Source: Stereum hirsutum FP-91666 SS1
Lineage: Eukaryota; Basidiomycota; Agaricomycetes; Russulales; Stereaceae
NCBI RefSeq assembly: GCF_000264905.1
Contig: NW_006763143.1
Span: 853,224 to 917,223 of the forward strand
Length of the DNA stretch: 64,000 bases
Direction: 5' to 3'
Shown here: piece by piece, positions 44,978 through 57,795 of the stretch
Position numbering within the stretch: position 1 is the first letter of the stretch
How the letters are laid out: each line of letters starts with the position of its first letter
Notes under the pieces: model-generated
What the model saw: the letters and a program-made list of their open reading frames with translations, nothing else
Database searches by the model: none
What the model was told of the DNA's origin: nothing
Translations under genes and position numbers: made by a program

Positions 44978-45868
44978 AGATGTTGGCCAGGGGTTACAAG
45001 AATGTCTCTCTCATGTTGCCCCTTCTCGTGTATGGCTCACTAGTAACTTTTCTTGCACACTGTCTCGTCATTGTCCTCCTATAATATATCCTTGGTTCTT
45101 GGTGTTGTACTTAGCATACCATATGCAGGCATATCGTGTACTTCTCGTTGTTGTCGCTTTCAAGAACCCCGGATGACCTCACTCTCTATGGACTTCGGAA
45201 TAATCCAATGGCGTACCGCGCGTACGTGATATGGATATTTCAACTGAGGTGAGGTGAACGTCGACTTCGTTCGAAGGTTCGTTGTGTTTTCTGATTTTTA
45301 CGGAACTCTCAGAAACTTTCATCCTCGCTATAGTCTTCTTGACACAAACGTAAAATGTGATCAGTACACACGAAAGACGAGAATGAACAGGCGTGACATA
45401 TCACGCATTTATCAAAGCGCAAAGATGGTAGCACCACTAAGATCTCGCCCGAGGATGTCAGTTTCGTGATAGCAACCTACTAGTAGTTGAGGTGGCTGTG
45501 AAGTCAAAGCAACCTGAAAGACTACTTAAACTGTATACAGAGTATCTGTGATCCGGCTCAAGGAGACGACCCGTCTTGGTCAATATAGCTTATCTATGCA
45601 GACCCTTGGATCTGTAGAAGAGTCTGTTGACCTCGGCGCCACAACGTAACTTGCAAACGTTCGCTGAAAAAGGCAAGAGAAAGGTTAGCCGTGATCTCGC
45701 AAGATCGTCCCTGAATCGGGGTTTGTCTTTGTTAGGATCGAAAGCCGCTGAATCAGCATAGAAGAGTGACACGGCAAAACCCGACCCACGGGCTTTCTTT
45801 CTCACTTTCACTCCTATACAAAACACGGCTGCCGGGCTTTTGCAGACCAGTGCAGACTTATACTCGTC
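44978..45868. other. Intergenic region, no gene seen
   Basis: 3' UTR of the Crinkler-type gene and promoter of SLX9. Checked for tRNA-like boxes; none complete. Confidence 0.5.
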
Positions 45869-46898
45869 ATGGTCCGTACCACATGCGTTATATTTTTGTA
45901 CTCACCCTTACAGAAGTACTGCGTTCCACCAGCCCAAAGAGCGCAGGTCTCGCACGCTTCGACATAGCTCATCGGCGAAGGCTCCAAGCAGACGTCAGTT
46001 TGCGGTTCAGAACAACGCAGTTCGCCATGTGGACGTGGGATCCTCTGCAGACATATCCGTAAGTCCCCTGTTACCTCCATGAAAACATTTACGGCTGTCA
46101 GTAATAATTTGCTCATCTTCCCATGCCTCGTCTTTGCTACATAACATAGGGAAATGATCTCCTTCAAGAGCTTGGAGCTGACCCTACCGAGGAACCGCGG
46201 AATCTTTTGAAGAAAAAGGACAAACAGATGATGAAGCATGAGCTCTTCCTGCAACGTTTGTAACCATCAGCCTTGCACCAATAGCTCATCATTCGATCTC
46301 TTTCATTCTTCGTCTTCTTCCGCTTGTCGTCAAGAAGACTCTCACTGACGCTCCTATCCTCTTCAAATAGGTTTAGACGCATCTCGAGCCCCTTACTCCA
46401 AGTCCCACGCACGGCGAATAAAGAGGAAGGAAAAAGAAGAGATTGCCGGTGGCTTAGGAGCGATCAAAGCTGCACTTTCCTCCATGGAGGGTGTCGACGT
46501 CCCCCTTCATTCTGCCGCGGCCCCATCTGGCAACGTAATAGACGACAGCATTACAGATGCCAATGATGTCGATGAGCAGCAGGGTTCAAGCGCAAAAGCT
46601 TCGGCGATAGCACAGCGCCGACCTGGACAGATCGGTGAGGGCAAAGGAGCGCCTCTTACCAAAGCACAACGAAAGCAGGCACTGTAAGTGTCATTTCTCG
46701 TTCATGAGATCCACCTGCCTGCCTGCGTTCTGTCAAGATGAAACCATAAAATTCTGACCGCCATGGGACTCTCACAGAAAAGCGGAGAGACTACGACAGC
46801 CGTTGATCCTCTCCAACCCCGATTTTGCTGCAAATCCGTTCAAGACAATACGACTGCATGCACAGAACACCCTAATCCCGCATGAAAGATCTGCGTAG
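45869..46898 (+). CDS. SLX9: Ribosome biogenesis protein Slx9
   Basis: Five exons, 45869-45871, 45933-46058, 46150-46255, 46371-46683 and 46778-46898, give 222 residues. The first coding exon is the ATG alone; the 61-nt intron starts right after it and joins to PKERRSRTLRH. Family motifs are LKKKDKQMMKHELFLQRL, the SRAPYSKSHARRIKRKEKE block and GGLGAIKAALSSM. The C-terminus has LTKAQRKQAL and PLILSNPDFAANPFKTIR. Slx9 is a nucleolar factor for 18S rRNA processing and 40S export. The start exon is inferred from phase and from the typical N-terminus, and no in-frame upstream ATG fits better. Confidence 0.85.
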
Positions 46899-47306
46899 TA
46901 CCTTTTGTCTCCATGACCTATGCAGAAGGTCATTTGAACTTCATCCGGACCGTCTACATACGACGGTTTTCATGTAGCCGGACATAAGCGTAGTATATTC
47001 ATTTCGTATGCAAGTAATCCGCAACCAGTGTGGGTATATACTGAAATATGGACAACGAATCGAAATGAGGTCGTGAGGCGGGAAATCGTGATGATATGTA
47101 TCGTAAACCGTGAAGGGCATTATGAGGGTAGGAGAGGTAGTCGCGTAAGACGTATCTTAGGGGACAAGGATGAAGTGGTGGCGCGTATCCGACGTCGCTA
47201 AGAGCAAGTGGCGAAGACGAAGAGGAAAGAAGAAAATCTAAATAAGATGCGACCGGTCCTCGTAGAACGCTATGAACTGAATGAAATGGACAGAGAAAAT
47301 TTACGC
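46899..47306. other. Convergent 3' intergenic region
   Basis: SLX9 and the coiled-coil gene end toward each other. Imperfect inverted repeat TCCGGACCGTC...GACGGT near 46935-46965; no gene. Confidence 0.45.
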
Positions 47307-49825
47307 TCAATCATCCCCGTCGTCGGCCTCGCGACTCATTCCAGCGCTCCAGACGGTACTTCCACTGCCACCACCACTCGTCCGACTGCGCCTGCTGCCC
47401 GACTTACGACGAGGTACAATCTCGGTGAAACCACTACCCGCGCCTTTTGCCATTTCGGCGCTCATCGCCTTCTCTTGAGCGTCAAGAGCAGCGAGGGTGT
47501 TTTCGGCTTCGGACATGGCAAGCGCGTCCTCGGTCAGGTTCACCGGGGCTGACTTCGACGAACCGTCAGAGTTCGCCGCACTTGATGATCTCCTAAACAA
47601 GGAAAACCTGCTCGTGGACGGAGTCGAGATGCTGGGGCTGGACAGCGGTGGAGATATGGTTAACGAGGGCGATGTACTCTCTGTTGGGTTGGAGAAACTC
47701 TTATGGATAACCGGAGGCGAAAGAGGTTTTTCGATCCCCATGAGTTTCATCGTCGCGGCCAAACGTTCTCTCTCCCTTCGGTCATCGTCGTCCTCCTGTG
47801 TATCCAGTTTTCGGGCTCCGGGAACAGAGTTAACGGCGCCAGGCTTGAGCGTCATAGATCGACTGTTTGTAGGATTGTCCTTTTTCTCGCCGCCACCGAA
47901 TACAGAAAATCCTCGCCAGTCGAACGACAGGGATCGACGCTGAGTGCGTATGGGAGGGGTGTTGAGGCCGCTGTTCAAGGGGGGAGAGCTAAACGTTGTC
48001 AATCTCTCGACGGGAGCGGGTTCGGGTGGAGGTGGTGCGGAGGACCGTGAAAACATTGAAGCGCGACGCTGCATTTTGGTAGGAGGGGCCAGGGATGAAC
48101 TCTTGTTCTGCATAGTAGCAGAATTGGGAGTTGGCGGCTGCTTCTCGTAGTCGGCAGCAAGGACGTGCTCGAATCCTTCTTGAGAGATAATCCTGTCTAT
48201 GATCTTGGATGCGTACAGCGACAATGCTTTGTTGGCATCCTTGAGGGATTTGACTTCGTTTCTGAGAGATTCGACGTCGTTGGGAATGCCAGGTTCGCCG
48301 CCAGCCTCTGAAGCATAGGATACCTTCCTGTCCTTCTTGCCACGCTTGGCACCTTTGTTCGTGATCGATTTGTCGCGGTCATCAATGGTCTGACCCTCGA
48401 GAATGGCATTGTTTTCGGCACGTCCAAGCTCTGCGGCAAGATCGAGACCAGGACCAGTGATAGGCAAGCCCGCAAGCGACTCTCCGCGGGTGGCGCCAGG
48501 AGATTGGGAAGTAGAACCCGCGCGCCGCCGTCCGCCACGAGCTTTGCGAGAGCTCCGTGTCGAATCTCCGATAGAGTCGTGGTCACTATCCATGGTTTCG
48601 CCGACCGCACCAGGAACCATCTCATCCTCGACTTTATTGTAACCAGGGTCGAGAACCACGTCCACTCGTTCATCCACCCGCTCGTCGCGCTCTTCCACCG
48701 TACCGAGAGCACTGCGTGAGGAATTTGGAAGGCTGTTCATGTCACCGCTATCCTCGCCTTCAGTATCATCGTCGTCACGGTCGCTCGAGGACTCGCTAAT
48801 GCCGCCAACTTGTTTCATGAGATCGAAAGTGCCGCTGAGCGTCTTCTCGCGAAGAAGGATGTTGTAACTTTCATTGTCCTCCTGGAGCTGGTTATTAACC
48901 CGTTTGAGGTCTATGAGCTGGGTTTGGATCAACTGGAGCGTATTCTGGAGGGAGGCATGGGAAGTGGATAGAGTCGAAAGCTCCAGCTTCAGGGCGGTCA
49001 TCTCGGCGGGCTCTGCTTCGGGACTGAGCCCCTGTGGCTGGTTGAGTGGAGTCGTGGGTTCGGAAGGCTGATCATCATCTTCCATCCATTCGGCCTCAGA
49101 CTCCGGATCAACGACAGAGGGCGCGCGCGGGATACGGGGCGCTTTACGGGCTTGAGAAAGGGATTGGATACGGGATTTGAGGTGTTGTTCGTTGTCATAA
49201 AACGCCTGTCTTTCCGCTTCGAACGTTGATGTCTGCACAGCGGAAAGATTGTTACGGCGTGACAGGCGAGTGACTAGACAGTGGCACATACCTGCTCGTT
49301 GTACCTACGCTGGACGTCTCGCTTTTCCTTCTCGAGCTCCTTCACTTGTGATCGAAGCTTCTCAATCACGTCCATGCGGGCGGATAGCTCTTCGTCCATT
49401 CTACTTTGCTCGGTGTAGAGCTCGTTGAGACTGGTCTCGGCGGCGTTCATGGCAGAAGCATAGTTGCTATTTTCCTTGGTCAGGGTTACGATGATTTGTT
49501 GCTTGTCCTGCAATTGAACGAGAAGCTTCCAGGCAACGCGGGTAAGTACACATGGCAGTGCGAGGAGAACGTATCCATGTACCTGTTCCTTTTGCTCGAT
49601 TTCATTTCTAAGAGATTGGGCAAGGGACTCGCGGGTTTCGCCATTATTCGTTGGAGGTGTCACTTTGCTGAGAGAGCTGCGTCGAGCAGGAGAAGAAAGA
49701 GAGGAGGAAACGCGGGGATTGACAGCAGAGCGCGCAGTTGCGCCTCTAGAGATGGCTGGCGTGGGAGCTGTTCCCGAAGCTGGCCGTTTCGAGGCTGGCG
49801 GTGGCACACGCGCTGTGGTTGCCAT
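47307..49825 (-). CDS. Coiled-coil protein of unknown function
   Basis: Three exons, 49825-49583, 49525-49292 and 49232-47307, give 800 residues. An N-terminal Ser/Pro/Arg-rich stretch precedes coiled-coil segments (from about residue 70 to 280), with heptads such as LVQLQDKQQIIVTLTKENS and LSTSHASLQNTLQLIQTQL. The middle holds the block ESYNILLREKTLSGTFDLMK. The C-terminal half is disordered, rich in Ser, Pro and Arg, with short motifs that could be phosphorylation sites. I recognise no enzymatic domain. The arrangement suits a scaffold or cytoskeleton-linked protein, but this is a guess. The frame is clean throughout. Confidence 0.82.
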
Positions 49826-50048
49826 TGTCGTGAATTTATCGTTGCGAAAGTAGAAATAAAGCTAGAGAAAAGAGAAATAGAGAGAATCCAGGCCAAGCGA
49901 GTATGTAGAATAGCGGAAGAACGCCTCTAGTCCGGTCGCTATGCGCGCCTCCATCGTGGCCACCTCCGCCATCATCACGTGACTTGATGTATACAGTCGC
50001 CGATGTTGAATGTGGCCTGTAGTTGAACCACGTACTCCAGTGTCCACC
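49826..50048. promoter_or_regulatory. Divergent promoter of the coiled-coil and XRCC2-like genes
   Basis: Head-to-head start codons are 223 bp apart. Confidence 0.55.
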
Positions 50049-51201
50049 ATGTCTCAAGCCTTGCTCAACGAGGTCCATTCTGAGACTCTTCAAACGGTCA
50101 GTGTAAGTTCCTTGGTATAGAAGACGGTGGCCTTCTGACGCTGCTTCCAGTTGCTGACGACCGTTAGAGCCGAGAGTGAGTATTTTTTTCTAAAAAAACA
50201 CGCCACGGAAGTAAAAAGTTGAGAAGGAACGAACAGCGTCGCCACCCGGCAGCACCGGAATCACTGCTCTCGATACTCACCTCCTCTACACCGCCTCTCA
50301 CCACCCTTCTTTCTTGTCCTCATTGCAGAGCGGCGATGTGATAGAGCTGCAGGCACCCTCCGCCTCTGGAAAGAGCCATCTCCTTCACGAGCTCATCGTC
50401 GCATGTCTTTTACCGCTCGATATGAGCATCAGCTCTAGTTTCTCCCTTCCGTCGAACAGAGTCGCAGTGGTCTATGACACCGATGGGACGTTCGACGTAC
50501 GGCGGCTGGCGGTGGTTCTGCGCCGTTGTCTAGAGTCTAGGCTGCCTCTACGCATGCGAGACCCGGATTTAACGACCAATGCTGTTACACATATCCTGTC
50601 TCTTGTTCATATTTTTCGTCCCTCGTCATCTCTTCAACTAGCTGCCAACTTGCGTGCTCTGCCAGCCTGGCACACGCTCAATGCGCCTACTTCGGAAATC
50701 ACGCTTGTTGCCATCGACTCTATGAGCGCTTATTACTGGCCAGATCGCTTTACCGCTGAGCAAATGCGCTCCTACACTTCATCCGGACCCGTGAATGCAG
50801 GATCGACACACCCTTCACCAAGTGCTCATAACCCTCTTCATCATATTCTCACTTCTCTAGAAGCACTTCGCGTCTCTCATGCACCAGTCCTCATTCTCAC
50901 GAACTGGGGCCTTAACCCACTCAAAACGCCGCCGTCCTCGGAACCGCAGCTCTTCAAACAACATCTCCATCCATTCCCAACGGTCTCTTTACAGTTGACT
51001 ATACCTGAAGGCTATCTGCCTTTGTCCCACCATATAACCCTTCAGGCCTCGCGCGTGGCCCAATCCCAACCAAGTCCGCCGTTGTCCGTTATCGCAGAGT
51101 CAGAGGACACTCAATCTAAGACCGTGGTCGAAATTTCCGGGATGGTACGTTCGAGGGGAGCAGATAAGACTGGAAGATTTTGTTTCACCATGGATGTATG
51201 A
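50049..51201 (+). CDS. XRCC2: RecA/Rad51 paralogue, Xrcc2-like DNA repair protein
   Basis: Three exons, 50049-50102, 50151-50175 (25 nt) and 50237-51201, give 347 residues. The conserved order is GDVIELQAPSASGKSHLLHE with the Walker A motif (APSASGKS, about 66-73), then RVAVVYDTDGTFDVRRLAVV, HILSLVHIFRPSS and a Walker B-like strand ITLVAIDSMSAYYW. Xrcc2-type paralogues form complexes that load Rad51 in homologous recombination. The YYW after Walker B is typical of Xrcc2. Exon 3 was set to start at 50237, so that ALDTHLLYTASHH precedes the Walker region in frame. Confidence 0.87.
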
Positions 51202-52734
51202 TATATGGGGAAGACTTTCGATGGCTTCGATAGATGATCGGGTCCTTTCCTGGCACTTCCAGACAATCCTCTTTCAGATGCCGCCATGTCGTCTTCTCCG
51301 AGTCGTATCAAACGTCCAAACACATCGGTCCCCGACTTTGCGGGCATCGTCATCTTAGTGTCCGCTTTCGGTGAATATTAAGGGTGACGAGGGCATTCAC
51401 CGATTAATGCGGCCTCGTAGTAAGTCGGCTGCGCCGGCTTGTCTTTTTGCGTTCTTGCTGGGAGCGCTAGAATATCGATATCTATACGAGATCGCGATTC
51501 ACGAAGCCAAACGATTGTGTTCTCCCCATGCTCCCTGCTCAATCCTTGCCTTGTCCAGTGTGCGGTTCCGTATGCTCTGACCAAACTTACTACGAAGCTT
51601 AGTGCCACAAAGAGTTGACAAAGAGGGAGATCTCCATTACCAAATTCTCGCGAAGATCCGCGACGGCCAACCCGAAGATTGGCCAGTAGAACAATACGTA
51701 TGCTACCTTCACCCGAAGCCCTGCGAAGCCGATACACGCTATAGGAGAGTGCAGGCAGGCTCGCCACGAGTCGTTGTTTCCGCTTTACTCCTTCCATCCT
51801 CTTCCACCCTATGACAACCCATCGTTTCTTGACTTTATTATTGCCAACACCGACGGTTCCCGTTTCGTGGCGTGCAGTAAGAACAAGGACCTGCCGCGGC
51901 CAACGGTAATGCTTTCCATCCCATTCCCATTGACACACACGCCATTTCCGCATTGAGGTAGGACTCGGATGTTCCGCCAACAACAATCGACTCGACGACA
52001 CTTGGCAGACTGCTACGTCTGTCCCGGCGAGCATTTAAGGAAAGCTCTAAATAAACAGAGCCCCGTTCATGATCGGTGTTAGAAATGACATCCCTCTCGG
52101 CTTGGGCGCCTTCATTTTCTTTCATACTTGCTCCGTGGGCGCTCCGTCACTTCACACTGCTTCGGCATTAAGACACACCACAGTGGGTACATGCTGCATC
52201 GTGAGTGTATCCTGGTGCACGAATGGAATTATACTTCAGGCTTCCGTAGTGGTGTACCGCTTCGCAAGAGACAGAGTCTTTGATGTCGGCAACGCATATG
52301 ATTTGATGGGTACATCGAAGCTGTTGACATCTTCATTAACATCTTCACACGCGCATGTCTTCTGAATCCGAGGGGCATCGATCGTGTCAGGGGCTTTACA
52401 GGTCTGTTTGTATTTATGTATGTTCGAAAATCCAACACATGCAACGTGAGAGTCAGGTACAATTTGTCGGAGGTACTTGGGTATGGATGTGTGATGATGG
52501 CGGGAAATGGTGATGGGGGGCAAAGGGGATGTCACTATGGGTGCAAGTAATATAGTCTACGCGTACAGTACTTATATTGTGCTCGGAGAAAGAACAGGTA
52601 ATAAGTTATGGGGAAAAAAGTTTGCAGTGATGAGCGAAGAAGGTGGGTCTATGATGCTATGCGGTCAATAGTCGACATGTCTAATCTAGTAGAGAACACG
52701 GAGCCAAAAGGAGAGATGCCAGAAAACCCAATAA
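51202..52734. other. Intergenic region, no supported gene
   Basis: Several open frames of 60-220 codons occur on both strands, none with consistent splice signals. One frame near 51528-51600 reads CPVCGSVCSDQTYYEA and stops; I do not call it. Convergent 3' UTRs of both neighbours should be here. Confidence 0.4.
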
Positions 52735-54578
52735 TCAAACAACACCGTAGAGCTTGTCGAGCACAGGTTGATATGCCTCCTCGACTGCCTTGCGGCGGAT
52801 GTTCCCCTTCGTGACAGTCCGTGGTAAAGTGCCGCGAGCAACGACGACGATCATGTTGGCGGAGGTGATGCGCTCATGGAGATATCGACGCGAATGAAAC
52901 TGACGTGTACGCCGGAGAATATCCCGCTTGAGTTTTGCGTGATCGCAGTCGGTGGCTGGCTCCACGAACAACACCGGTGAAGGGCGTCCTGTCCCAACAA
53001 CAACGCACTCGGAGATGAGTTCACTGCATGTGGTGCGAATGTTCTCCTCGATCGCTCTGGGGAGGAGACGATCAGCTGGTTGCCAAAACGGAGAGAGTGA
53101 GGAGGACGTACTTCGTGTCACAGCGCAAGCTGTTCTCGCTCTTGATCCAGTCGTCATCTCGCCCTCGGAAGGCGTATTGATTGGGCATGACCTCCAAGAA
53201 CAGGTCACCTGTGTGGAAGTGTCCATCTGCCGCTCTGAGAGAATTGTCGGGACAGTCACCAGAATCTGCGAGGATGACGAGCTCGACCATTTGCGAAGCG
53301 ACAGTGGCGTGGCCGGCTTCTGAAGAAGAAGCCTGACTGGACGTGATGGGGATGAAGGCATAGGAGGTAGATTTGAGAGGACGAAGGAATGGAGCGGACT
53401 GATCGTTGCCTCCGTTACTGAGTAACATGGGGCCACATTCCGTGCTTCCGAAGAGGTTCTGGTGGAGAACAAGTCAAGTGAGCACTTGCGCCTGATCAAG
53501 ACGATGAGGTGGTACTGACCCTCAACTTCATGCCGTTACTGTAGGCCCACTCCTCTTCGTCTCTCGAAAGAGGAAGACCGCTGTAAATAATCTCATCCAG
53601 GCTTTTCAGGGTCGCGAGGAGTTTGGGGTTTTTGCGTGATGTGCGTAGGCAGGTGGCCAAGAATGCGGCGAATTGGCAAAGACGGTTGAGGCCACATTCT
53701 TGAACCATGGACATCAATTCCTCTGGAGGAAAGGAGATGACGGATGGTTGGATGGTGCAAGTCCCGTGTTGCATAGAGCCCAGAAGCGTGCACGTTTGTC
53801 CGATGTGGCACATGCTTCCCCTGTTGTATATGTCAGAAAGCGTGCCATGTAACAACATAGCTTTGAGGAACGACTCACATCCATACGGTAACGTCCCTCT
53901 CAGATATTGGGTAGCCGGTCTGGTAAGTCTTCGTGACGGCGCAGTCCAGCCATTTTCTACTGCAAGGGACGACCTTCGGGCTGCCGGAGGTTGAGCCGCT
54001 GGTGTGGAAGATGAAGACAGGTTCGTTCTCGTCAAGAGGTGTTGGGAGTGTCGGAAGAGGCTCGCTACGCGGGTCAGCGTCGGAGATGGATATGGCACGG
54101 TAGGAAGGGAAAGGGCAGTCGGAGAGGACGGATTCGAAGGAGGTCTCGTAGATAAGTGCTTTGGCGTTGGCGCGCTGAAGGAGCTCGAAAATGACGACGG
54201 GGTTGGGGAGACGAATGCTGAAGAGTTGTGGGACGTAGCCGGCTCGGGTGAGACCGTAAATCTGGAGCACGTCCGTGTAGGTCATGCCACCAATCCTGCA
54301 CAACGAGGATGAGTGGAAAGAGGTCATGGTAGTTAGTAACGCACATACCACATTCCTACAACAGACCGGGGAGGGATGCCGTCGGCCTTGAGTATTCTGG
54401 CCCAGTGGCTGGCAAAGAGTTCGACGTCTTGTTTGAACTCCTCGTAAGTGACCGAATCCCAAGTCTGAACCTTGTTGGTATCCTTGTCCAGACGAGGGAT
54501 GCGGAAGGCGGAACATGAGCCATAGAGGGAAGCGCTGTTCTCGAGAATGGAGAGATGAGATCGTAGTGTTTGAACCAT
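52735..54578 (-). CDS. Stand-alone adenylate-forming enzyme (ANL superfamily)
   Basis: Five exons, 54578-54349, 54295-53879, 53820-53520, 53458-53112 and 53056-52735, give 538 residues. The phosphate loop is FHTSGSTSGSPKVVP (core A3), the A5 motif is NLFGSTECGP, the A7 motif HTGDLF, and the C-terminal subdomain ends with TKGNIRRKAVEEAY, which carries the adenylation lysine. ANL enzymes activate a carboxylic acid as acyl-AMP. The protein stops after the C-terminal subdomain: no carrier protein, reductase or condensation domain follows. It may therefore be an acyl-CoA ligase-like enzyme or an NRPS-like relic. Substrate unknown. No clear peroxisomal C-terminal tripeptide (ends YGVV). Confidence 0.87.
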
Positions 54579-57500
54579 CGGGAGAAGATGAGGATGTTGG
54601 TGTGGCGGATGATGAGTCTATCAATCGACGAACTGTGCACATCTTTATACGAGTCTTCGCTTGTCTAGGCAGCGCTTCACGTGAAGTGTGTTGCTCGGAG
54701 GTGCACACTCTATCCAGGGAACGGCAGTCTGTCGCCAGGTCGAATTGCAAAAGTGATCCCATCGTGTTCGGCAGGTCAAGATTTTGTCCCTGAATGAATC
54801 TGCGGTCTGCGGTCGTAAGCAAGCACCGGTACAGTGTCGGCCGCCTCGAGGTTGGCTCAGATTCGACGGCGTCAACGTGAGAGATCTGAAGACTTCATGG
54901 GGGTTCACCGCAGCTGACATAAGTTTTTGATGGGTAAAGAGTAAGAGAACGACGTGCGACACATATTGAGTGTACCAAAGCGCCAGAATCGGGAAGTTTC
55001 GAATTGGCAGACGCCATCAGCGTACAAACCAGTGAAAAGTGCCTAGGAGCTGCCACTGTCCTCTCCGAGTGATCAGTCGCAAGCAGCAAAAAAGTACCTG
55101 AGGCTGCGTTTCAACAAGAATCCACAATGCTCGCAGAGGGGAGGTTCGCGAAGCAGCATCAGAAATGCAGGGCTGCGGCGGAGATAAACGACAGACTACA
55201 AGTTGGACACGCCACATCACTATCACTCCTCGGCATTGGGCAAGCGTCACGTGCCGCTCCGCGCTACACGCCCGAGTCCCAGCATTTACTTCACGACCGA
55301 CCATCGGAATTTACAGGAGTGAATCGACTGGACACACGGAACTTTCGAAGGTTTGCGTGCAATGTTGACTCTGTGGCATCTTTATGAAATTTTGTCCACC
55401 ATATCCCAGTCCACGCAACGAGTTTTCTGTCAACCAGTGGCAACAGCCTTTCTGCTGGAGTTCAATATGTTACAGGAAAATGAGGCTACGAAGCGCCGAA
55501 AGGAGTTTGTGCGATCGAAAAGAGGTTCGCCTCGTTTATGACGAAGTTTTTCTTCTCGGCCTGCAAGGGGTAGCGACCGATAGTAAGGATAACCTTCGGG
55601 GTACCAATAGTGCTTCATTACCGTCCGACTGCGCGCCCGAGTCAAACATGGCATACCAAAATCGCCGCTCTTGGGCTTGGTACGATACTTAGCCTTTAAA
55701 TGGTTAATCAAAGAAGTGTAGTGGGCCACTCAACCCGAAAAGTCCTTGTTCCAAGACCAAAAGGAAAAGCTAGACAGTAGGTCTGTGGCGTCACCGTCTT
55801 GAAACGTAGCAAATCCTAAGTATACTTGGGCTAGATATCACTAGAAGTACACGCCTGTCCGCTCTTGGCAAGGTCTTCATCGGTTGAAAGCTCATTAGCG
55901 CTTGACCGGGATGGCCGACCAATCGATATGAGAGGTTATAGATCTGCTATGAACGCTGTGAACCAAACTTACAACCTGGTCGTAAGCATCTCATCGCGTA
56001 TGGCCTGTATACATCGCAAATCGAGTATGCCTGCGCCGCGATCAACGGGAGAGCGCCACAAAGCTTCGGAAGGCGTCCTAATTGCAAATGACTCGTGGGG
56101 TCCATGCTATATACCGCCGCTTTGTAAGTTGAAACACAGGACACAAATAGACAACGCAGACAAGACTGTAACTCACGAAAGATGCGTATTATTTGTCCAA
56201 GAGACACAAGTCAATGATCATGAGCGTTTTGCACCGTTTGGAGCATCAATAATTGGTGACGACACTGGACAGTGAACAGCATCGGGTCGACACAGTCCAT
56301 TGAAGTTATCCCTACCGATACCGGCAAAGGTAGAATAAGATTGCTGAGCTCATCGAAGGCCAAGAACGTTGAGCGCTGAGCCCTGCAGTGATACAGATTT
56401 GAGAGCTTCTCGAAGTATACGGTGGCATGGGTTGTGCATTCAGAAAGAGCTACGAGGACTGAGCTATCGCAAAGCGCTTGACAGTCGTGTCTGTCCATAT
56501 TGGCTTCAATCTCAGTCGCAGGTGCTGTGGTCGTGTGTGATGCCTCACTACTACGCCGATGACTCAAACGCGATCGGGATGAAAATCGGGCGTCGAGAAG
56601 TACTTCGTGCGACTTCACCTGGACATAGTGGCTAGATGAGGAATGTACCGCGTTTGATGCTGATCCTTCACAACTTCCTGGCCAAAGCTATTCCACCTTC
56701 ACGATCCCCGATGAGCGCCCAGTAAACTATGACCGAGTTGCGTTAAGGCAAGTAGTCGAGGGAGGACAACTCAATCAGAAGATGTAGGCTTGTTTTGGAG
56801 ATGAATGTCAACATCGAGTCCACAAGCCCCGAGGGAATCCGGCATCGTTGCGAACCGGGTGGCGTATAGAACAGAGAATAGTTCCAGAAAGGCCGGGGAA
56901 TGTGCGAAGAAGGGGAATATACATCTGGCAAAAATGGAACCTACGCTGTTTAGAATGTACGGAATGGTGGACTGGCAGCGACATCTCGATGCTCTGTAAT
57001 GCAGGAAGAGCTCAGGCATCGGAAATGATACAAACCAAACGTCAACGAGGGTAGGCTGGCTACGATGTTCTCCGGTATGGAGAAACCTATACGCTCCACA
57101 TGAGACTGCGATCTGGCTCCCCGAAAGATCTAGTAAAAATGGTCGTAAAATATAGGGGTGGCCCAAAATCACATTCTCATCCATACCGTACATGTACCAT
57201 GGACGCCGGACCAGTCGGAGGTATAGAATTGATTGACCGAAAAAGGCTCCACGCAGGTCTGAAAGTCAATTTGTTCTCATGTAGACCCCGAGGCAGCTCA
57301 TGACACCAGACGCAGGACAATCATCCGGTAATACGCTTGGGCGACGGTCCAACTCCCGTCGAGGAGGCTTTGTTAAACTAACTCGACGTACACTGGCAAT
57401 AGTTGAGCATCCGCCGCATACAAACAATGTCTCCTAGATGAGCGCCGCATAGAGAGTCAAGAGCTGATTTCATGATCATGAAGACTGAGGAGATGGAGGT

Positions 57501-57795
57501 GGTCGAGACATAACGTGCGGTGGCCTGGTGTGGCCCAGATGGCGGGAGCGGACCGGCTCGCGTGTCGGAGGACGCCGGTTGTGTGGAGGACGCGGTGGGT
57601 GCGATAATTTCGAGTTTTGTATGTTCGCGTCAAGGCTCTACAGTCGCTCATCCACGGCTGCACAATCCTTTGGGCTACACAGCACCGGCCACGGCTCGTG
57701 AGTTACTCTATTGCTTGTATATTGTTATAGTTCCAACTGTTATCCAGCAGAACCTCTGGTCAGCCTCGCCAGCCTCGACGTCGGTCTGGCTGTCC
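54579..57795. other. Long gene-poor stretch
   Basis: About 3.2 kb without a gene I can support. Open frames of up to about 140 codons exist on both strands but have no domains, no splice logic and no shared codon pattern. It includes the promoter of the PPR gene (right end) and of the adenylate-forming enzyme (left end). Possibly decayed mobile DNA. Confidence 0.45.

Noticed and set aside
51528..51600. Short frame with CPVCGSVC, like a zinc finger
   Set aside because: Only 24 codons, stops in the middle of the putative finger, no splice partner.
56771..57193. 140-codon minus-strand frame in the gene-poor gap
   Set aside because: No domain, no splice logic, and composition like random DNA.
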